From Pseudomonadota bacterium (GTDB taxonomy: Bacteria; Pseudomonadota; Gammaproteobacteria; QQUJ01): a DNA stretch of 64,000 nucleotides. The stretch's first letter is position 1, and each line of letters opens with the position of its first letter. Made by a program: the position numbers and the translations under genes. The notes under the pieces were generated by a model. It saw nothing but the letters and a program-made list of their open reading frames with translations, was not told the DNA's origin and searched no databases. Location: contig QQUJ01000023.1 of NCBI GenBank assembly GCA_008501635.1, positions 1-64,000 on the forward strand. The letters run 5' to 3'. Positions 32,916 through 41,729 of this stretch are shown piece after piece.

Positions 32916-33692
32916 TCACAGATAAGGTCGCAACCACGCGAGACCCGCCTCGGTGGTGGTCGCCGGCTTGTACTCGCAGCCGATCCAGCCTTCGTAACCC
33001 AGCGTATCGAGGCGATCGAACAGGAATGGATAGTTGATCTCGCCGCTCCCCGGTTCGTGACGGCCGGGATTGTCGGCCAGCTGCAGATGACCGACGCGCG
33101 CCAGGTTGGTTTCGATGGTTCTCGCGAGATCACCCTCCATGATCTGCATGTGGTAGATGTCGTACTGCAGGCACAGATTGTCCATACCCACCGCAGCGAT
33201 GATCGCCAGCGCCTGCCGCGTGTGGCAGAGAAAAAAGCCGGGGATGTCGCGCGTATTGATGGGCTCGATGAGCAGCGTGATACCCGCAGCCGCTGCGCGT
33301 TCCGCAGCGTAGCGCAAATTTTCGATGAAGGTTGCGCTCGCTTCCGCTTCCGCCAAACCATGCGGACGGATACCGGCCAGACAGTTGAGCCGGCGACACC
33401 CCAGCGCGGTGGCATAGGTGATCGCCTGCTCGACACCGGCGCGAAACTCTTCGCGCCGCTCCGGCAGACACGCAATCCCGCGCTCGCCCGCTGCCCAGTC
33501 GCCGGCGGGAAAGTTGTGCAGCACCTGAGTAAGACCGTTGGTGCGCAACGCCTCAATCAGATCTTGCGCCGGGTATTCGTAGGGCGAGAGATATTCCACC
33601 CCCCTGAAGCCGGCGGCCGCGGCCGCAGCGAATCGCTCCTGAAACGGCACCTCGTTGAACAGCATGGTCAGATTGGCGGCGAAACGGGGCAT
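32916..33692 (-). CDS. hyi: Hydroxypyruvate isomerase
   Basis: This 258-residue TIM-barrel enzyme interconverts hydroxypyruvate and tartronate semialdehyde. Signature segments are NLTMLFNEVPFQERFAAAAAAGF at the start, LLIEPINTRDIPGFFL near 141-156, LQYDIYHMQIMEGDL, GHLQLADNPGRHEPG, and a terminal YEGWIGCEYKP. AAGGAGGC lies directly before the ATG. The gene precedes garR on the same strand with an 11-base gap, so the two products can work in sequence. Confidence 0.92.
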   Translation of the reverse strand: MPRFAANLTMLFNEVPFQERFAAAAAAGFRGVEYLSPYEYPAQDLIEALRTNGLTQVLHNFPAGDWAAGERGIACLPERREEFRAGVEQAITYATALGCRRLNCLAGIRPHGLAEAEASATFIENLRYAAERAAAAGITLLIEPINTRDIPGFFLCHTRQALAIIAAVGMDNLCLQYDIYHMQIMEGDLARTIETNLARVGHLQLADNPGRHEPGSGEINYPFLFDRLDTLGYEGWIGCEYKPATTTEAGLAWLRPYL

Positions 33693-33799
33693 GCGGTTGC
33701 CTCCTTCTTGACGGTGATTGCACCCCTTAAAGGGTAGGCCGTTTTTCGGCGGAGAGAGCGTCGCAATCCGCGACTACAGCAGGAGAAACAGCGACCGCG

Positions 33800-34591
33800 C
33801 TATGCCAGCGCTTCGATCAACGCATCCAGCAGCGCATCCGGTTTCTCGTTGAAAAGCGAGTGACCGCTGCCGGCCAGGGTCATCACCTGGACCCTGGGTA
33901 ATGCCGCTATCAACGCCTTGGCGTTGCGCGGTGGCGTCATCAGATCTTTATCGCCCACGATCAGCGTGGTGGGGCACTGCACCCGCGCCGCAACCTCCAA
34001 CCCCGTCTGATAGTCGTTGCAGGCGCTGAGATCGGTATGGATGGCGCCGGGACGCGCACGCTCCAGCAAGCGCATGCCCATGCCCGGATTCCACATGCCG
34101 ATCTGCTCGTTGCCGCCGGTCAACGCGGCACGTGCATGGCCGAAGATATTGAGCATCTCCAAGGCCAGGTGATCGTTGTCCGCGGCTGCGGCGAGCAGTT
34201 GGTCATTGACCGGCATCGGAAATGAGGTGCCAATCAGCACAGCGGTGCTCACCCGTTCGGGATGGCGGCCTGCGGCATCGAGTGCGACCAGGGAGCCCAT
34301 GCTGTGCCCCGCCAGCGCGGCTTGCCGCACACCCTGGGCGTCGAGCACGGCAATCACCCAATCGGCGATCGCCTCGATGCTGTCCAGCGGTTCGCCCGCG
34401 GAACGTCCGTGACCGGGCAGATCCAGCGCCAGAACACCCCAGCCATGATGCGCAAACCAGCGCGCCGGCAACACCCAGATGGAGTGATCCATGCCGGTGC
34501 CGTGCACAAACACCACGCACGGCTTGGAGGGATCGAAAGGACGTCCGCCGGTGGCGGCGAAGACGCGCTTGCCATTCACATCGAAGTACAT
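33800..34591 (-). CDS. Alpha/beta hydrolase
   Basis: This 263-residue protein has the alpha/beta-hydrolase fold: the oxyanion region VFVHGTGMDHSIW, the nucleophile elbow AGHSMGSLVALDAAG (serine near residue 98), an aspartate after VGDKDLMTPPRN and the catalytic histidine in LAGSGHSLFNEKPD. Substrate is unknown. Esters, lactones or haloperoxidase-like substrates are all possible. It lies ten bases downstream of the metY-type gene on the same strand, so they may be cotranscribed. Confidence 0.85.
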   Translation of the reverse strand: MYFDVNGKRVFAATGGRPFDPSKPCVVFVHGTGMDHSIWVLPARWFAHHGWGVLALDLPGHGRSAGEPLDSIEAIADWVIAVLDAQGVRQAALAGHSMGSLVALDAAGRHPERVSTAVLIGTSFPMPVNDQLLAAAADNDHLALEMLNIFGHARAALTGGNEQIGMWNPGMGMRLLERARPGAIHTDLSACNDYQTGLEVAARVQCPTTLIVGDKDLMTPPRNAKALIAALPRVQVMTLAGSGHSLFNEKPDALLDALIEALA

Positions 34592-34601
34592 TGCGCGGCT
34601 C

Positions 34602-35894
34602 CTATTTTTGTGAGGCGTAGAGGGCGCGGCTCAGGTCTTCGATAAGATCCGCCGCATCTTCCAGCCCGATAGAGAGCCGCACCAGCCCCTCGCTGATACC
34701 AGCGGCCTTGAGCGCTGCGGTGTCCATGCGATGATGCGTCGTGCTCGCCGGGTGGATCACCAGCGATTTGGCATCGCCGACATTGGCGAGATGCGAGAAC
34801 ACCTGCAGGTTCTCGATCAGCTTCTGCCCCGCCGCGCGGCCGCCCTTGACGCCGAAGCTGAAGACCGCCCCGCAACCCAGGGGCAGCATCTGCCGGGCCA
34901 GGGCGTGATCGGGATGCTCCGGCAGCTCCGGATACATGACCCACTCCACGGCGTCGTGATCGTTGAGAAAGCCCACCACCTTGCGCGTGTTCGTCACATG
35001 GCGCTGCATGCGCAACGACAGCGTTTCGATGCCTTGCAGGATGTGGAATGCTGAAGTCGGGCTGAGGCAGGCGCCGAAATCGCGCAGCCCCTCCTTGCGC
35101 GCCCGGGTGATGAAAGCAGCGGGTCCGAACTCCTCGGCGAAATTGAGGCCGTGAAATCCTTCGTAGGGTTCAGAGAGATGGGGGAATTTGCCCGCTTGCT
35201 CCCAGTCGAAGGTACCGCCGTCGATCAGCACCCCGCCGATCACCACGCCGTGGCCGCTGAGAAACTTGGTGGCGGAGTGAAAGACCAGATCGGCCCCCAG
35301 CTCGATGGGCCGGCACAGATAGGGGGTGGCGAAGGTGGAATCGACCAGCAACGGCAGATCGGCCGCATGCGCGACTTTGGCAATCTCGCGCACATTCAAG
35401 ACATCCAGCCCGGGGTTGCCGAGGATCTCGCCGAAGACCAGGCGCGTGTTGGGACGAATCGCCGCGGCAACCGCCTGCGGATCACGCGCATCGACAAAGG
35501 TGGTCTCGATACCGAAACGCGGCAGCGTGTACGCCAGCAGATTGTGACTGCCGCCGTAGAGCGAATGCGAGGAGACGATGTGGCCCCCCGCCCCCATCAG
35601 CGTCGCCACCGCCAGATGCAGGGCCGCCTGACCGCTGGCGGTGGCGATGGCGCCGACACCGTTCTCCAGGGCCGCCATGCGCTCCTCCAGCACCGCGTTG
35701 GTCGGGTTGGAGATGCGCGAGTAGACATGCCCGGTGCGCTCGATGTTGAACAGCGAGGCGGCGTGATCGGTATCGCGAAACGCGAACGACGCCGTCTGAT
35801 AGATGGGTGTGGCCCGCGCCCCCGTTGTCGGATCGGGCTTCTGCCCGGCGTGCAGCATCAGGGTATCGAATTGGGGAAGCGACGGTTTGGCCAT
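34602..35894 (-). CDS. metY: O-acetylhomoserine sulfhydrylase (MetY-like)
   Basis: This PLP enzyme of about 430 residues joins O-acetylhomoserine with sulfide to form homocysteine in direct methionine synthesis. It carries YSRISNPTNAVLEERMAALENG, GGSHNLLAYTLPRFGIE, the segment PLLVDSTFATPYLCRP and the PLP-lysine motif HSATKFLSGHG. Length and the N-terminal FDTLMLHAGQKPDPTTGARATP fit the aminocarboxypropyltransferase subgroup rather than cystathionine gamma-synthase. ATG 35894 is chosen because the family begins there. An upstream extension to 35960 is unlikely. Confidence 0.9.
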   Translation of the reverse strand: MAKPSLPQFDTLMLHAGQKPDPTTGARATPIYQTASFAFRDTDHAASLFNIERTGHVYSRISNPTNAVLEERMAALENGVGAIATASGQAALHLAVATLMGAGGHIVSSHSLYGGSHNLLAYTLPRFGIETTFVDARDPQAVAAAIRPNTRLVFGEILGNPGLDVLNVREIAKVAHAADLPLLVDSTFATPYLCRPIELGADLVFHSATKFLSGHGVVIGGVLIDGGTFDWEQAGKFPHLSEPYEGFHGLNFAEEFGPAAFITRARKEGLRDFGACLSPTSAFHILQGIETLSLRMQRHVTNTRKVVGFLNDHDAVEWVMYPELPEHPDHALARQMLPLGCGAVFSFGVKGGRAAGQKLIENLQVFSHLANVGDAKSLVIHPASTTHHRMDTAALKAAGISEGLVRLSIGLEDAADLIEDLSRALYASQK

Positions 35895-36035
35895 GGGCGG
35901 GATCTCTGATGGGTGGGTCGCGGCGTAGCATTGCAGCTTGGCGACGGCGCCGCAAGCCAACCACCGCCGGCAGTCAACCCCGGTGAGCGATGCGCGCGAC
36001 CGCCACGCGACCTGCGGTGGTGACGGATCAGTGAT

Positions 36036-38207
36036 CTATTGGGTGCTGCGCGGTTCGGCCAGCAGCGTCATCAGGACATGTGTCGCACGCTGTGCGGCCT
36101 GCCCGTCCCACATCGCGGGCACCGTATCGCGGCGCAACGGCTCGGTAAGCGCAATCGTTACCGCTTCGATGATCTCCACCGGATTGAAGCGACACAAACG
36201 ATTGCCGCCGCTCTCAACCGTGATCGGCCAGGGTGTCTCATCGCTCAGCGTGATGCAGGGGACACGCAATGCCGTGGACTCGACTTGCATCAGCTCGGTA
36301 TCGGTGACCACGACGCGCGCGTCGACCAGCAATTCCAGCGATCGAATCGGGTCGATCAGCGCCAGCATGTCGATGTTCCACTTGCGCCACTGTCGCACCG
36401 GACCCGACGGGTGCAGCGCATCCATCAGGGGTTGCGACACCAGCAGCCGAATCGGCAGCATCTCGCCGATATCGCGCAGAACTCTCAACAGCAGTTCGAT
36501 GTGCCCGGGCTTTGAGGTACGCTCATCGCGCAGTACAACCAACGCACACCCGGTCTTGGTTCCGTGCGCGCCGTGGCGCTTGGGATCGGCTGCCTGACCA
36601 AGCTCTATCCCGTCGCGTGCCAGCAGGCTGGCAAGAGCGTCGACGCGCAGATTGCCGATCTCGCGGATTCGCTTGCGCTGAATGCCTTCCATCAGCAGGT
36701 TGACCTGCGAAAGCGAATCGCTCACGAGCAGGCAATCGGCAAGCCGCTCCAGCAGCGCCTGGTTCATACTGCGACTTTTACTGGCGGCACCCAGGCGTCT
36801 TCCCGCCTCGACCCGCACTTGCGGTACGCCGAGTTTGTTCGCGGCCAACGACAGGCCCAGCATGATGTCGCTGTTACCCACGCTGAGGAGCAATTTGACG
36901 TTGCCGGTGCTCAGTAACTCAGCGCCGGTGCGCAGAGGCTCGATCAGCGCGCTGGCCTGCTGATCCTCAGCCGGGGCAATCGCGCCCAGGGGGCGCCACA
37001 CCACGCGTTGGGAGCGGCTGCTCCATGGGGGACGTTCCGCATTCAGCTCGCCAGGCTCCACCAGCACCGTGCACTTGCCGATCTGTTTCGCCAACGATTT
37101 GATCAGCGGCGCCAACACATAGGCCTCTTCCACGGTGGCGCAGACCGCTACCAGCGGCGTGTTGATCGCATCTCGACGTTGAGCTGCCCGGTTGGCCGAA
37201 GCTGAACGGGATGGTTCGGATTTCGGCATCCCCGGCGCCGGCAACACTTCGGTAACAGCGACCGCCTGCGAGTTGTCGGGCACCGGAGTTTCGCGTTTCG
37301 GTGGCAGACCCGCAGGTGCCACAGGGCCCATCTGCAACGGCCCCGGCAGCTTGGAGCCGGTATCGCTCCCCACCGTGAAATCGACGGGAGGTGGCGAAGG
37401 CTGCACGGCAAAGAACGCCGAGTTCGCGCTTTCAATCAGGCGTTCAACCATAGCGACGTTCCACGCCAGCCCCCTACCCTTCGCCAGAATACCGCGCACC
37501 TGTTCGCAGAATCGTTTCAGCTTGCGCGGGAGACCTTCACTCCACTGCGCGACTCGTTCACACATTTCCGCTGGCAGGCGCGGCAGGTCCTTGTAGCCTT
37601 CGAACTCGGCCCACCCCTGCATGAAATCGTCGATATCAGTGGTCGCAAGCGGAGCCAGCTGATACGAACCGATGAGGTGTTCGATGCCGCCGCCCTTGCT
37701 TTCGGTAAACCGCAGGCGCCGGCCGATAAGGAACACCTGAAGCAGCGGATGACCCGATTTCTGCATTTGACAGAGCCTGGAGAGTTCGCCGAGATCGGCC
37801 TGTTGCAAATGATCGGCATCATCGACGATCAACAGCGAGCGCCCGCCCTTGGAAAGTCGAGCCGAGAAATTGCGCTCCAGCGCATCGAGCAGTTTTGGCT
37901 GCGGCAGGCTGTAGTGCGCCAACCCCAGCCCCGCCGCCAACTGGCGATAAACACCGTTGCCACCCACCCGTTCGCCCGACAACAGGACCACCGCGTCGGC
38001 CGGCGCCTTCCATTCCTGGATGACCTGGCGTGCGATCGTGGTCTTCCCCACCCCTGCCGGCCCGGTGAGCGCGAATACACCCCGCCCCTTCTCCAACGCA
38101 TAACGAAAATAGTCGAGAGCACGCCGCTGACCCTCACCGCGGAAAAAGAAGCCCGCGCGTTTGGGTTTCGCACTGCCGCGAGCATTCGATTGTGGAACCG
38201 AGGCCAT
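36036..38207 (-). CDS. AAA ATPase fused to UDP-GlcNAc 2-epimerase-like domain
   Basis: This 723-residue protein has two parts. Residues 25-270 form an ExeA/GspA-type AAA ATPase with Walker A GPAGVGKT at 49-56, Walker B LLIVDDAD near 124-131 and a sensor segment GRRLRF. A proline-rich linker (270-345) leads to a WecB-like region (350-720): VEEAYVLAPLIKSL, LLSVGNSDIMLGLSLAANKL, VPQVRVEAGRR, LADCLLVSDSLSQVNLLMEG, IGNLRVDAL, LIDPIRSLELLVDARVVVTD. The order and glycine positions fit UDP-N-acetylglucosamine 2-epimerases, but the GDT aspartate is replaced (GNS), the PEE loop and catalytic-histidine segment are altered, and the SGGxQEE loop reads TELMQVES. I infer a catalytically dead, perhaps nucleotide-sugar-sensing, partner. 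The frame continues upstream to 39158, but the ATG at 38207 avoids overlap with the divergent gene. Confidence 0.8.
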   Translation of the reverse strand: MASVPQSNARGSAKPKRAGFFFRGEGQRRALDYFRYALEKGRGVFALTGPAGVGKTTIARQVIQEWKAPADAVVLLSGERVGGNGVYRQLAAGLGLAHYSLPQPKLLDALERNFSARLSKGGRSLLIVDDADHLQQADLGELSRLCQMQKSGHPLLQVFLIGRRLRFTESKGGGIEHLIGSYQLAPLATTDIDDFMQGWAEFEGYKDLPRLPAEMCERVAQWSEGLPRKLKRFCEQVRGILAKGRGLAWNVAMVERLIESANSAFFAVQPSPPPVDFTVGSDTGSKLPGPLQMGPVAPAGLPPKRETPVPDNSQAVAVTEVLPAPGMPKSEPSRSASANRAAQRRDAINTPLVAVCATVEEAYVLAPLIKSLAKQIGKCTVLVEPGELNAERPPWSSRSQRVVWRPLGAIAPAEDQQASALIEPLRTGAELLSTGNVKLLLSVGNSDIMLGLSLAANKLGVPQVRVEAGRRLGAASKSRSMNQALLERLADCLLVSDSLSQVNLLMEGIQRKRIREIGNLRVDALASLLARDGIELGQAADPKRHGAHGTKTGCALVVLRDERTSKPGHIELLLRVLRDIGEMLPIRLLVSQPLMDALHPSGPVRQWRKWNIDMLALIDPIRSLELLVDARVVVTDTELMQVESTALRVPCITLSDETPWPITVESGGNRLCRFNPVEIIEAVTIALTEPLRRDTVPAMWDGQAAQRATHVLMTLLAEPRSTQ

Positions 38208-38396
38208 GGTCAGTCTCTCACTCCACGGAGTGCGCAGGTTGAAAACGGAGCTGTCTGGACAATCATTCCCTGAGAGTAGCGGAGTCCGGGCTTCACTCCA
38301 AGCGACGGGACTGCCTTGCCGCCCGCTGCACACGGGGTGTCGCATCGACCGTGGCGCGCCTATGCTCTGCGTGTGGCATACGAAAAGGGGTAGCCA

Positions 38397-39485
38397 ATGC
38401 CGACCGCGACTGGATTGACGAGACAACTGGGCATCACGCATCCCATCTTTCAGGCGCCCATGGCGGGAGGCGCAACCACGGCCGATCTCGTCGCCGCGGT
38501 CTGCCAGGCAGGGGGACTGGGTTTCCTCGCTGCCGCCTACACTGCACCGGAGACCATCGCGCGCACCGCCGCCCAGGTGCGCGAACGCACCGACCGACCG
38601 TTCGGTGTCAATCTCTTTGCCCCGCTGCCACCCCCCGACGGCACCTTGGACCCAACGCCGGCGGTGGCGAAACTGCGCCCGTTTCACCAGGCAATGCAGC
38701 TGCCGCCACCGCTGCCGCCAGCGTTCAGCCCCGACCCCTTTGATGAACTTTTTGCGGCGGTGATCGAGTGCGGTGCCGCCGTGCTCAGTTTTACCTTCGG
38801 CCTCCTCCCGGCGACAGCGCTGCAGGAGGCCAAATCGAGAAAAATGTACGTGATAGGAACAGCGACCACCGTTGAAGAGGGTATGGCACTGCAGGCATCG
38901 GGGGTTGATGCGGTCGTCACGCAGGGCGCCGAGGCGGGTGCGCACCGGGGCACCTTTCTGCGCAGTTTCAACGACTCCATGGTAGGCACCCTGGCGCTCG
39001 TACCGCAGATGGTGGACGCGCTCACCATCCCCGTTATCGCGTCGGGTGGAATCATGGACGGGCGCGGCATTGCGGCCGGGCTGGCTTTGGGTGCAGAAGC
39101 CGTGCAGATGGGCACGGCGTTTCTGACGTGCCATGAAGCTGGCGTGTGTGAAGCGCACAAGCTCGCCATTCTTGACGCGCAGGAATCCGACACCCGCATC
39201 ACGCGCGCCTTCTCCGGGCGACCGGCACGGGGTATCGCCAACCGGTTTATGGAGACGATCGAGAATCCGTGTGAGACAGAGTCGATTCTTCCCTACCCGC
39301 TGCAGAATGCGCTGACCCGTCCACTGCGCACGGCCGCGGCAAACGCAAACCGTCCGGAGTTTCTGTCGCTCTGGGCCGGTCAGGGAGTTCGGCTTTCACG
39401 TCGTCAATCGGCCACCGAGTTGATGGGCCAGCTGGTTACCGAAACGGATGCCGTTATCCAACGGCTGTCCACGCTGGGCAGATAG
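38397..39485 (+). CDS. Nitronate monooxygenase-like flavin oxidoreductase
   Basis: This 362-residue FMN-dependent TIM-barrel protein belongs to the 2-nitropropane dioxygenase/nitronate monooxygenase family. Motifs: GITHPIFQAPMAGGATTADLVAAV at the N terminus, GGLGFLAAAYTAPE, VVTQGAEAGAHRG near 180, and VIASGGIMDGRGIAAGLALGAEAVQMGTAFL for FMN-phosphate binding. It would oxidise alkyl nitronates (for example propionate-3-nitronate). NAD(P)H-quinone reductase activity is known for some relatives. It is divergent from the ATPase-epimerase fusion, with about 190 bases between. Confidence 0.88.
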   Translation: MPTATGLTRQLGITHPIFQAPMAGGATTADLVAAVCQAGGLGFLAAAYTAPETIARTAAQVRERTDRPFGVNLFAPLPPPDGTLDPTPAVAKLRPFHQAMQLPPPLPPAFSPDPFDELFAAVIECGAAVLSFTFGLLPATALQEAKSRKMYVIGTATTVEEGMALQASGVDAVVTQGAEAGAHRGTFLRSFNDSMVGTLALVPQMVDALTIPVIASGGIMDGRGIAAGLALGAEAVQMGTAFLTCHEAGVCEAHKLAILDAQESDTRITRAFSGRPARGIANRFMETIENPCETESILPYPLQNALTRPLRTAAANANRPEFLSLWAGQGVRLSRRQSATELMGQLVTETDAVIQRLSTLGR

Positions 39486-39648
39486 GGAAGGTTCCAGCGC
39501 AATCGGATTCCCGTGGGAGCGGCGGCGATGGTTTGAGAGGCAATGTGCCGCGGCGAGCGCAATGGCTTGCCACTGGAACGCTTGCCGCCGATCGGTTGCA
39601 GCCCGATCAACAGGGAGCGCACGCCTTCACAAAAAGCCGCCAGCCTGC

Positions 39649-40953
39649 CTATTTCGCCGCGCCCGCATTGCTTCGTTCGTTGCCCACGTACCGTACCCGC
39701 CAAATCCGTCCGCCTTTGTCATCACCGATATAGAGCGTTCCATCCGGGCCGATAGCCACGCTCATCGGCCGGTGATCGGCCACGCTTGGATGGCTGATGA
39801 ACTGCTTGCCCGCGAAACCATTGGCGAAGATCTCCCATTCACCGGACGGTTTGCCATTGCTGAAGGGGACAAAGGCGACGAGGAAGCCCTTCTGCTCGAA
39901 AGGACGGCGATTCCAGGAGCCGTGGAAAGCAACAAATGCTCCGTCCCGATACCGCGCGGGAAACTGCTCGGCGTCATAGAACACCAGGCCGTTGGGGGCA
40001 AAGTGTGCGGGAAAGGCATAGACAGGCGCCGTGTACCGGGCGCATCGACCGGCTTCGTTTCCGTCGCCGCCATACTCCGGTGCCAGCACGCGCTGCTTTT
40101 TCATGGGATCGTAGTAGCAATAGGGCCATCCAAAATCGGCACCCCGGGATATCAGCAGGAACTCCTCAGCCGGGAGTTCGGCGCTTTGTTCCTCGGTGAA
40201 GAGGTGCGGCCAAAGATCGTGCAACTGATCGCGCCCATGCTGAACCGCGTACAACGACCTGGTCTTGTTGTCCCATGCCATCGCGATGAGATTACGCGTT
40301 CCGGAGGCATACTTGACTCCGTCAACCAACTGCTGCTGGTTCAACTGATCGGCCCTGAAGCGCCATACGCTCGCCTGCCGTTCGCGTTGCGGGCAGGGCT
40401 GCAAACCCGGCGAACCCGGTGTGCGGGCCTGCTCCTGGCAGGCGTTGGATGGCGCGCCGACATTGACGTAGATCGCCCTCCCCAGCGGATCGATGGCAAA
40501 GGTTTTCGCCCGATGCCCGCGCTGAACCGGGAATCCCTCCACGACAACCTCCGCGACACCCGACGGGGTCAGCGCCCCGGGCTTGATCGGATAGCGCACG
40601 ATCATGTTGTTCATGCTGGCGTAGAGGTAGCCGTCCAACAGTGCAATGCTGTTGCCGGCATGCTCACCAAAGTGTCCCCGTTTGTCGGCCTTTCCATCCC
40701 CGTCGCTATCGGCAAGTGCCAGGATGCTTTTCCCGTTGAGCAGGCCGCCAAGATTGGCGTACAGGACACCCTCCCTGGACACCGTGATGTGGCGCGGACC
40801 ACTGCCGGTGTCCGCGTATACCCAGGCGCAAAAACCTTCCGGGAGCGTGAGTCCCGCGTTGTCTGCGGCGCACCGCGGATCAGCGATGGCCTGCGCGCTG
40901 ACCGCCAGGCCAAGCCAGCAAGCCGCCACTGCCTTAAGGACAATCATCTTCAT
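39649..40953 (-). CDS. PQQ-dependent sugar dehydrogenase (sorbosone type)
   Basis: This protein of about 434 residues has a signal peptide (VLKAVAACWLGLAVSAQAIA) and a six-bladed propeller of the soluble glucose/sorbosone dehydrogenase family. Typical blade motifs are GPRHITVSREGVLYANL, AFVAFHGSWNRRPF near residue 355 and MSVAIGPDGTLYIGDDKGGRIWRV at the end. It would oxidise a sugar or aldose in the periplasm with PQQ. The substrate is not determined by sequence. ATG 40953 is chosen to give the signal peptide, and a longer start at 40983 is in frame. Its terminator side lies convergent to the nitronate monooxygenase gene. Confidence 0.85.
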   Translation of the reverse strand: MKMIVLKAVAACWLGLAVSAQAIADPRCAADNAGLTLPEGFCAWVYADTGSGPRHITVSREGVLYANLGGLLNGKSILALADSDGDGKADKRGHFGEHAGNSIALLDGYLYASMNNMIVRYPIKPGALTPSGVAEVVVEGFPVQRGHRAKTFAIDPLGRAIYVNVGAPSNACQEQARTPGSPGLQPCPQRERQASVWRFRADQLNQQQLVDGVKYASGTRNLIAMAWDNKTRSLYAVQHGRDQLHDLWPHLFTEEQSAELPAEEFLLISRGADFGWPYCYYDPMKKQRVLAPEYGGDGNEAGRCARYTAPVYAFPAHFAPNGLVFYDAEQFPARYRDGAFVAFHGSWNRRPFEQKGFLVAFVPFSNGKPSGEWEIFANGFAGKQFISHPSVADHRPMSVAIGPDGTLYIGDDKGGRIWRVRYVGNERSNAGAAK

Positions 40954-41291
40954 GGCTACACCTGTACGCTTTCCAGAGGCCATCGTTCGTTGTCGAGGGA
41001 GTACCGCATATTCAACAAATATCTTTTGATATCAACTTACTACGCCACCACTCAGCGCATTCGACGCCGCTGCCGCAGCTGAACGACCAGTGCTGGCGGA
41101 AGGGAATGCGATGCGGTTCACTGAAATCCTCACCGCAACCGATAATCATGGCTCTGCGGATTTTCAAACCGGTAGCGCAGAAAAGCCATCACCAAGCTTA
41201 GCAGGACCCCGACCAGCCGATCTCTGCCCATACGCTGTCGGAAGCTACCGAACATAACAAACCGTTAACAATGAATAATGAGGAGGGCACC
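40954..41291. other. Divergent gap, dehydrogenase / PilZ gene
   Basis: I see no gene in these 338 bases. It contains divergent promoter DNA with an AT-rich tract (about 41012-41045), and the last bases supply the GAGGAGG ribosome site of the PilZ gene. Confidence 0.45.
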
Positions 41292-41651
41292 ATGAGTTCT
41301 CGACACAGCGAGCGCGTTGGGACATCGCTTCCTGTACTGATTCGCACCAGCGGCGGCTGCCTGGTACCCGGGGTCGTTCGCAATCTCGGGACCCGCGGGC
41401 TGTTCGTGCAGACCAATCGCTCCTTGCCGGTCAATTCACAAGTCGTTGTGACCCTCGATCTGAGCCGGCAGAACAGCACGCGTCGCGAGCATTTTATGGG
41501 GACGGTCATCCATGGCCAGAATGGCGGCATCGGCCTGCACGCAGACGATCACGAAGTCTCGGTTCGAGAAGCCATCCTGCACTGCGCCGGTCAATCATCC
41601 ATCGATGGGCAGGTGAGTCGCTGGTTCGTCACGCACAGCAGCACCCATTAA
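41292..41651 (+). CDS. PilZ-domain protein
   Basis: This 119-residue protein consists of one PilZ-like domain. An N-terminal arginine segment (SSRHSERVG) resembles the RxxxR c-di-GMP site. The strand motif NLGTRGLFVQT matches the NxSxxG region with changes, and VVVTLDLSRQ plus FMGTVIHG complete the barrel. Binding of c-di-GMP is plausible but the motifs are imperfect. ATG 41292 is preferred because GAGGAGG precedes it. An upstream ATG at 41271 adds seven residues. It is a single-gene unit convergent to trpB2. Confidence 0.8.
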   Translation: MSSRHSERVGTSLPVLIRTSGGCLVPGVVRNLGTRGLFVQTNRSLPVNSQVVVTLDLSRQNSTRREHFMGTVIHGQNGGIGLHADDHEVSVREAILHCAGQSSIDGQVSRWFVTHSSTH

Positions 41652-41687
41652 ACTTCTGCTCCAAGTCCGCAGGCCCCAGCGATAAAA

Positions 41688-41716
41688 AAGGGCGGCACGG
41701 CGAGCCGTGCCGCCCT
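41688..41716 (-). terminator. Rho-independent terminator of trpB2
   Basis: An inverted repeat AAGGGCGGCACGG / CCGTGCCGCCCTT (13-base stem, loop about 3-4 bases) is followed on the minus strand by a run of six T. It lies 14 bases after the trpB2 stop. On the plus strand the trailing bases are only weakly T-rich, so it may help the PilZ transcript too, but less efficiently. Confidence 0.85.
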
Positions 41717-41729
41717 TGTCTTTGTCACC

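Noticed and set aside
38208..39158. Upstream extension of the ATPase-epimerase gene by 317 residues
   Set aside because: It would overlap the nitronate monooxygenase-like gene in antisense and reads as Arg/Gly-rich non-domain sequence.
39486..39648. GTGGGAGCGGC-type motif in the convergent gap
   Set aside because: It resembles Pseudomonas-type REP sequences superficially, but only one imperfect copy is visible and no second arm could be matched.
39448..41082. A 544-residue plus-strand frame overlapping the sugar dehydrogenase
   Set aside because: It is antisense to the dehydrogenase, which has a signal peptide and family motifs.
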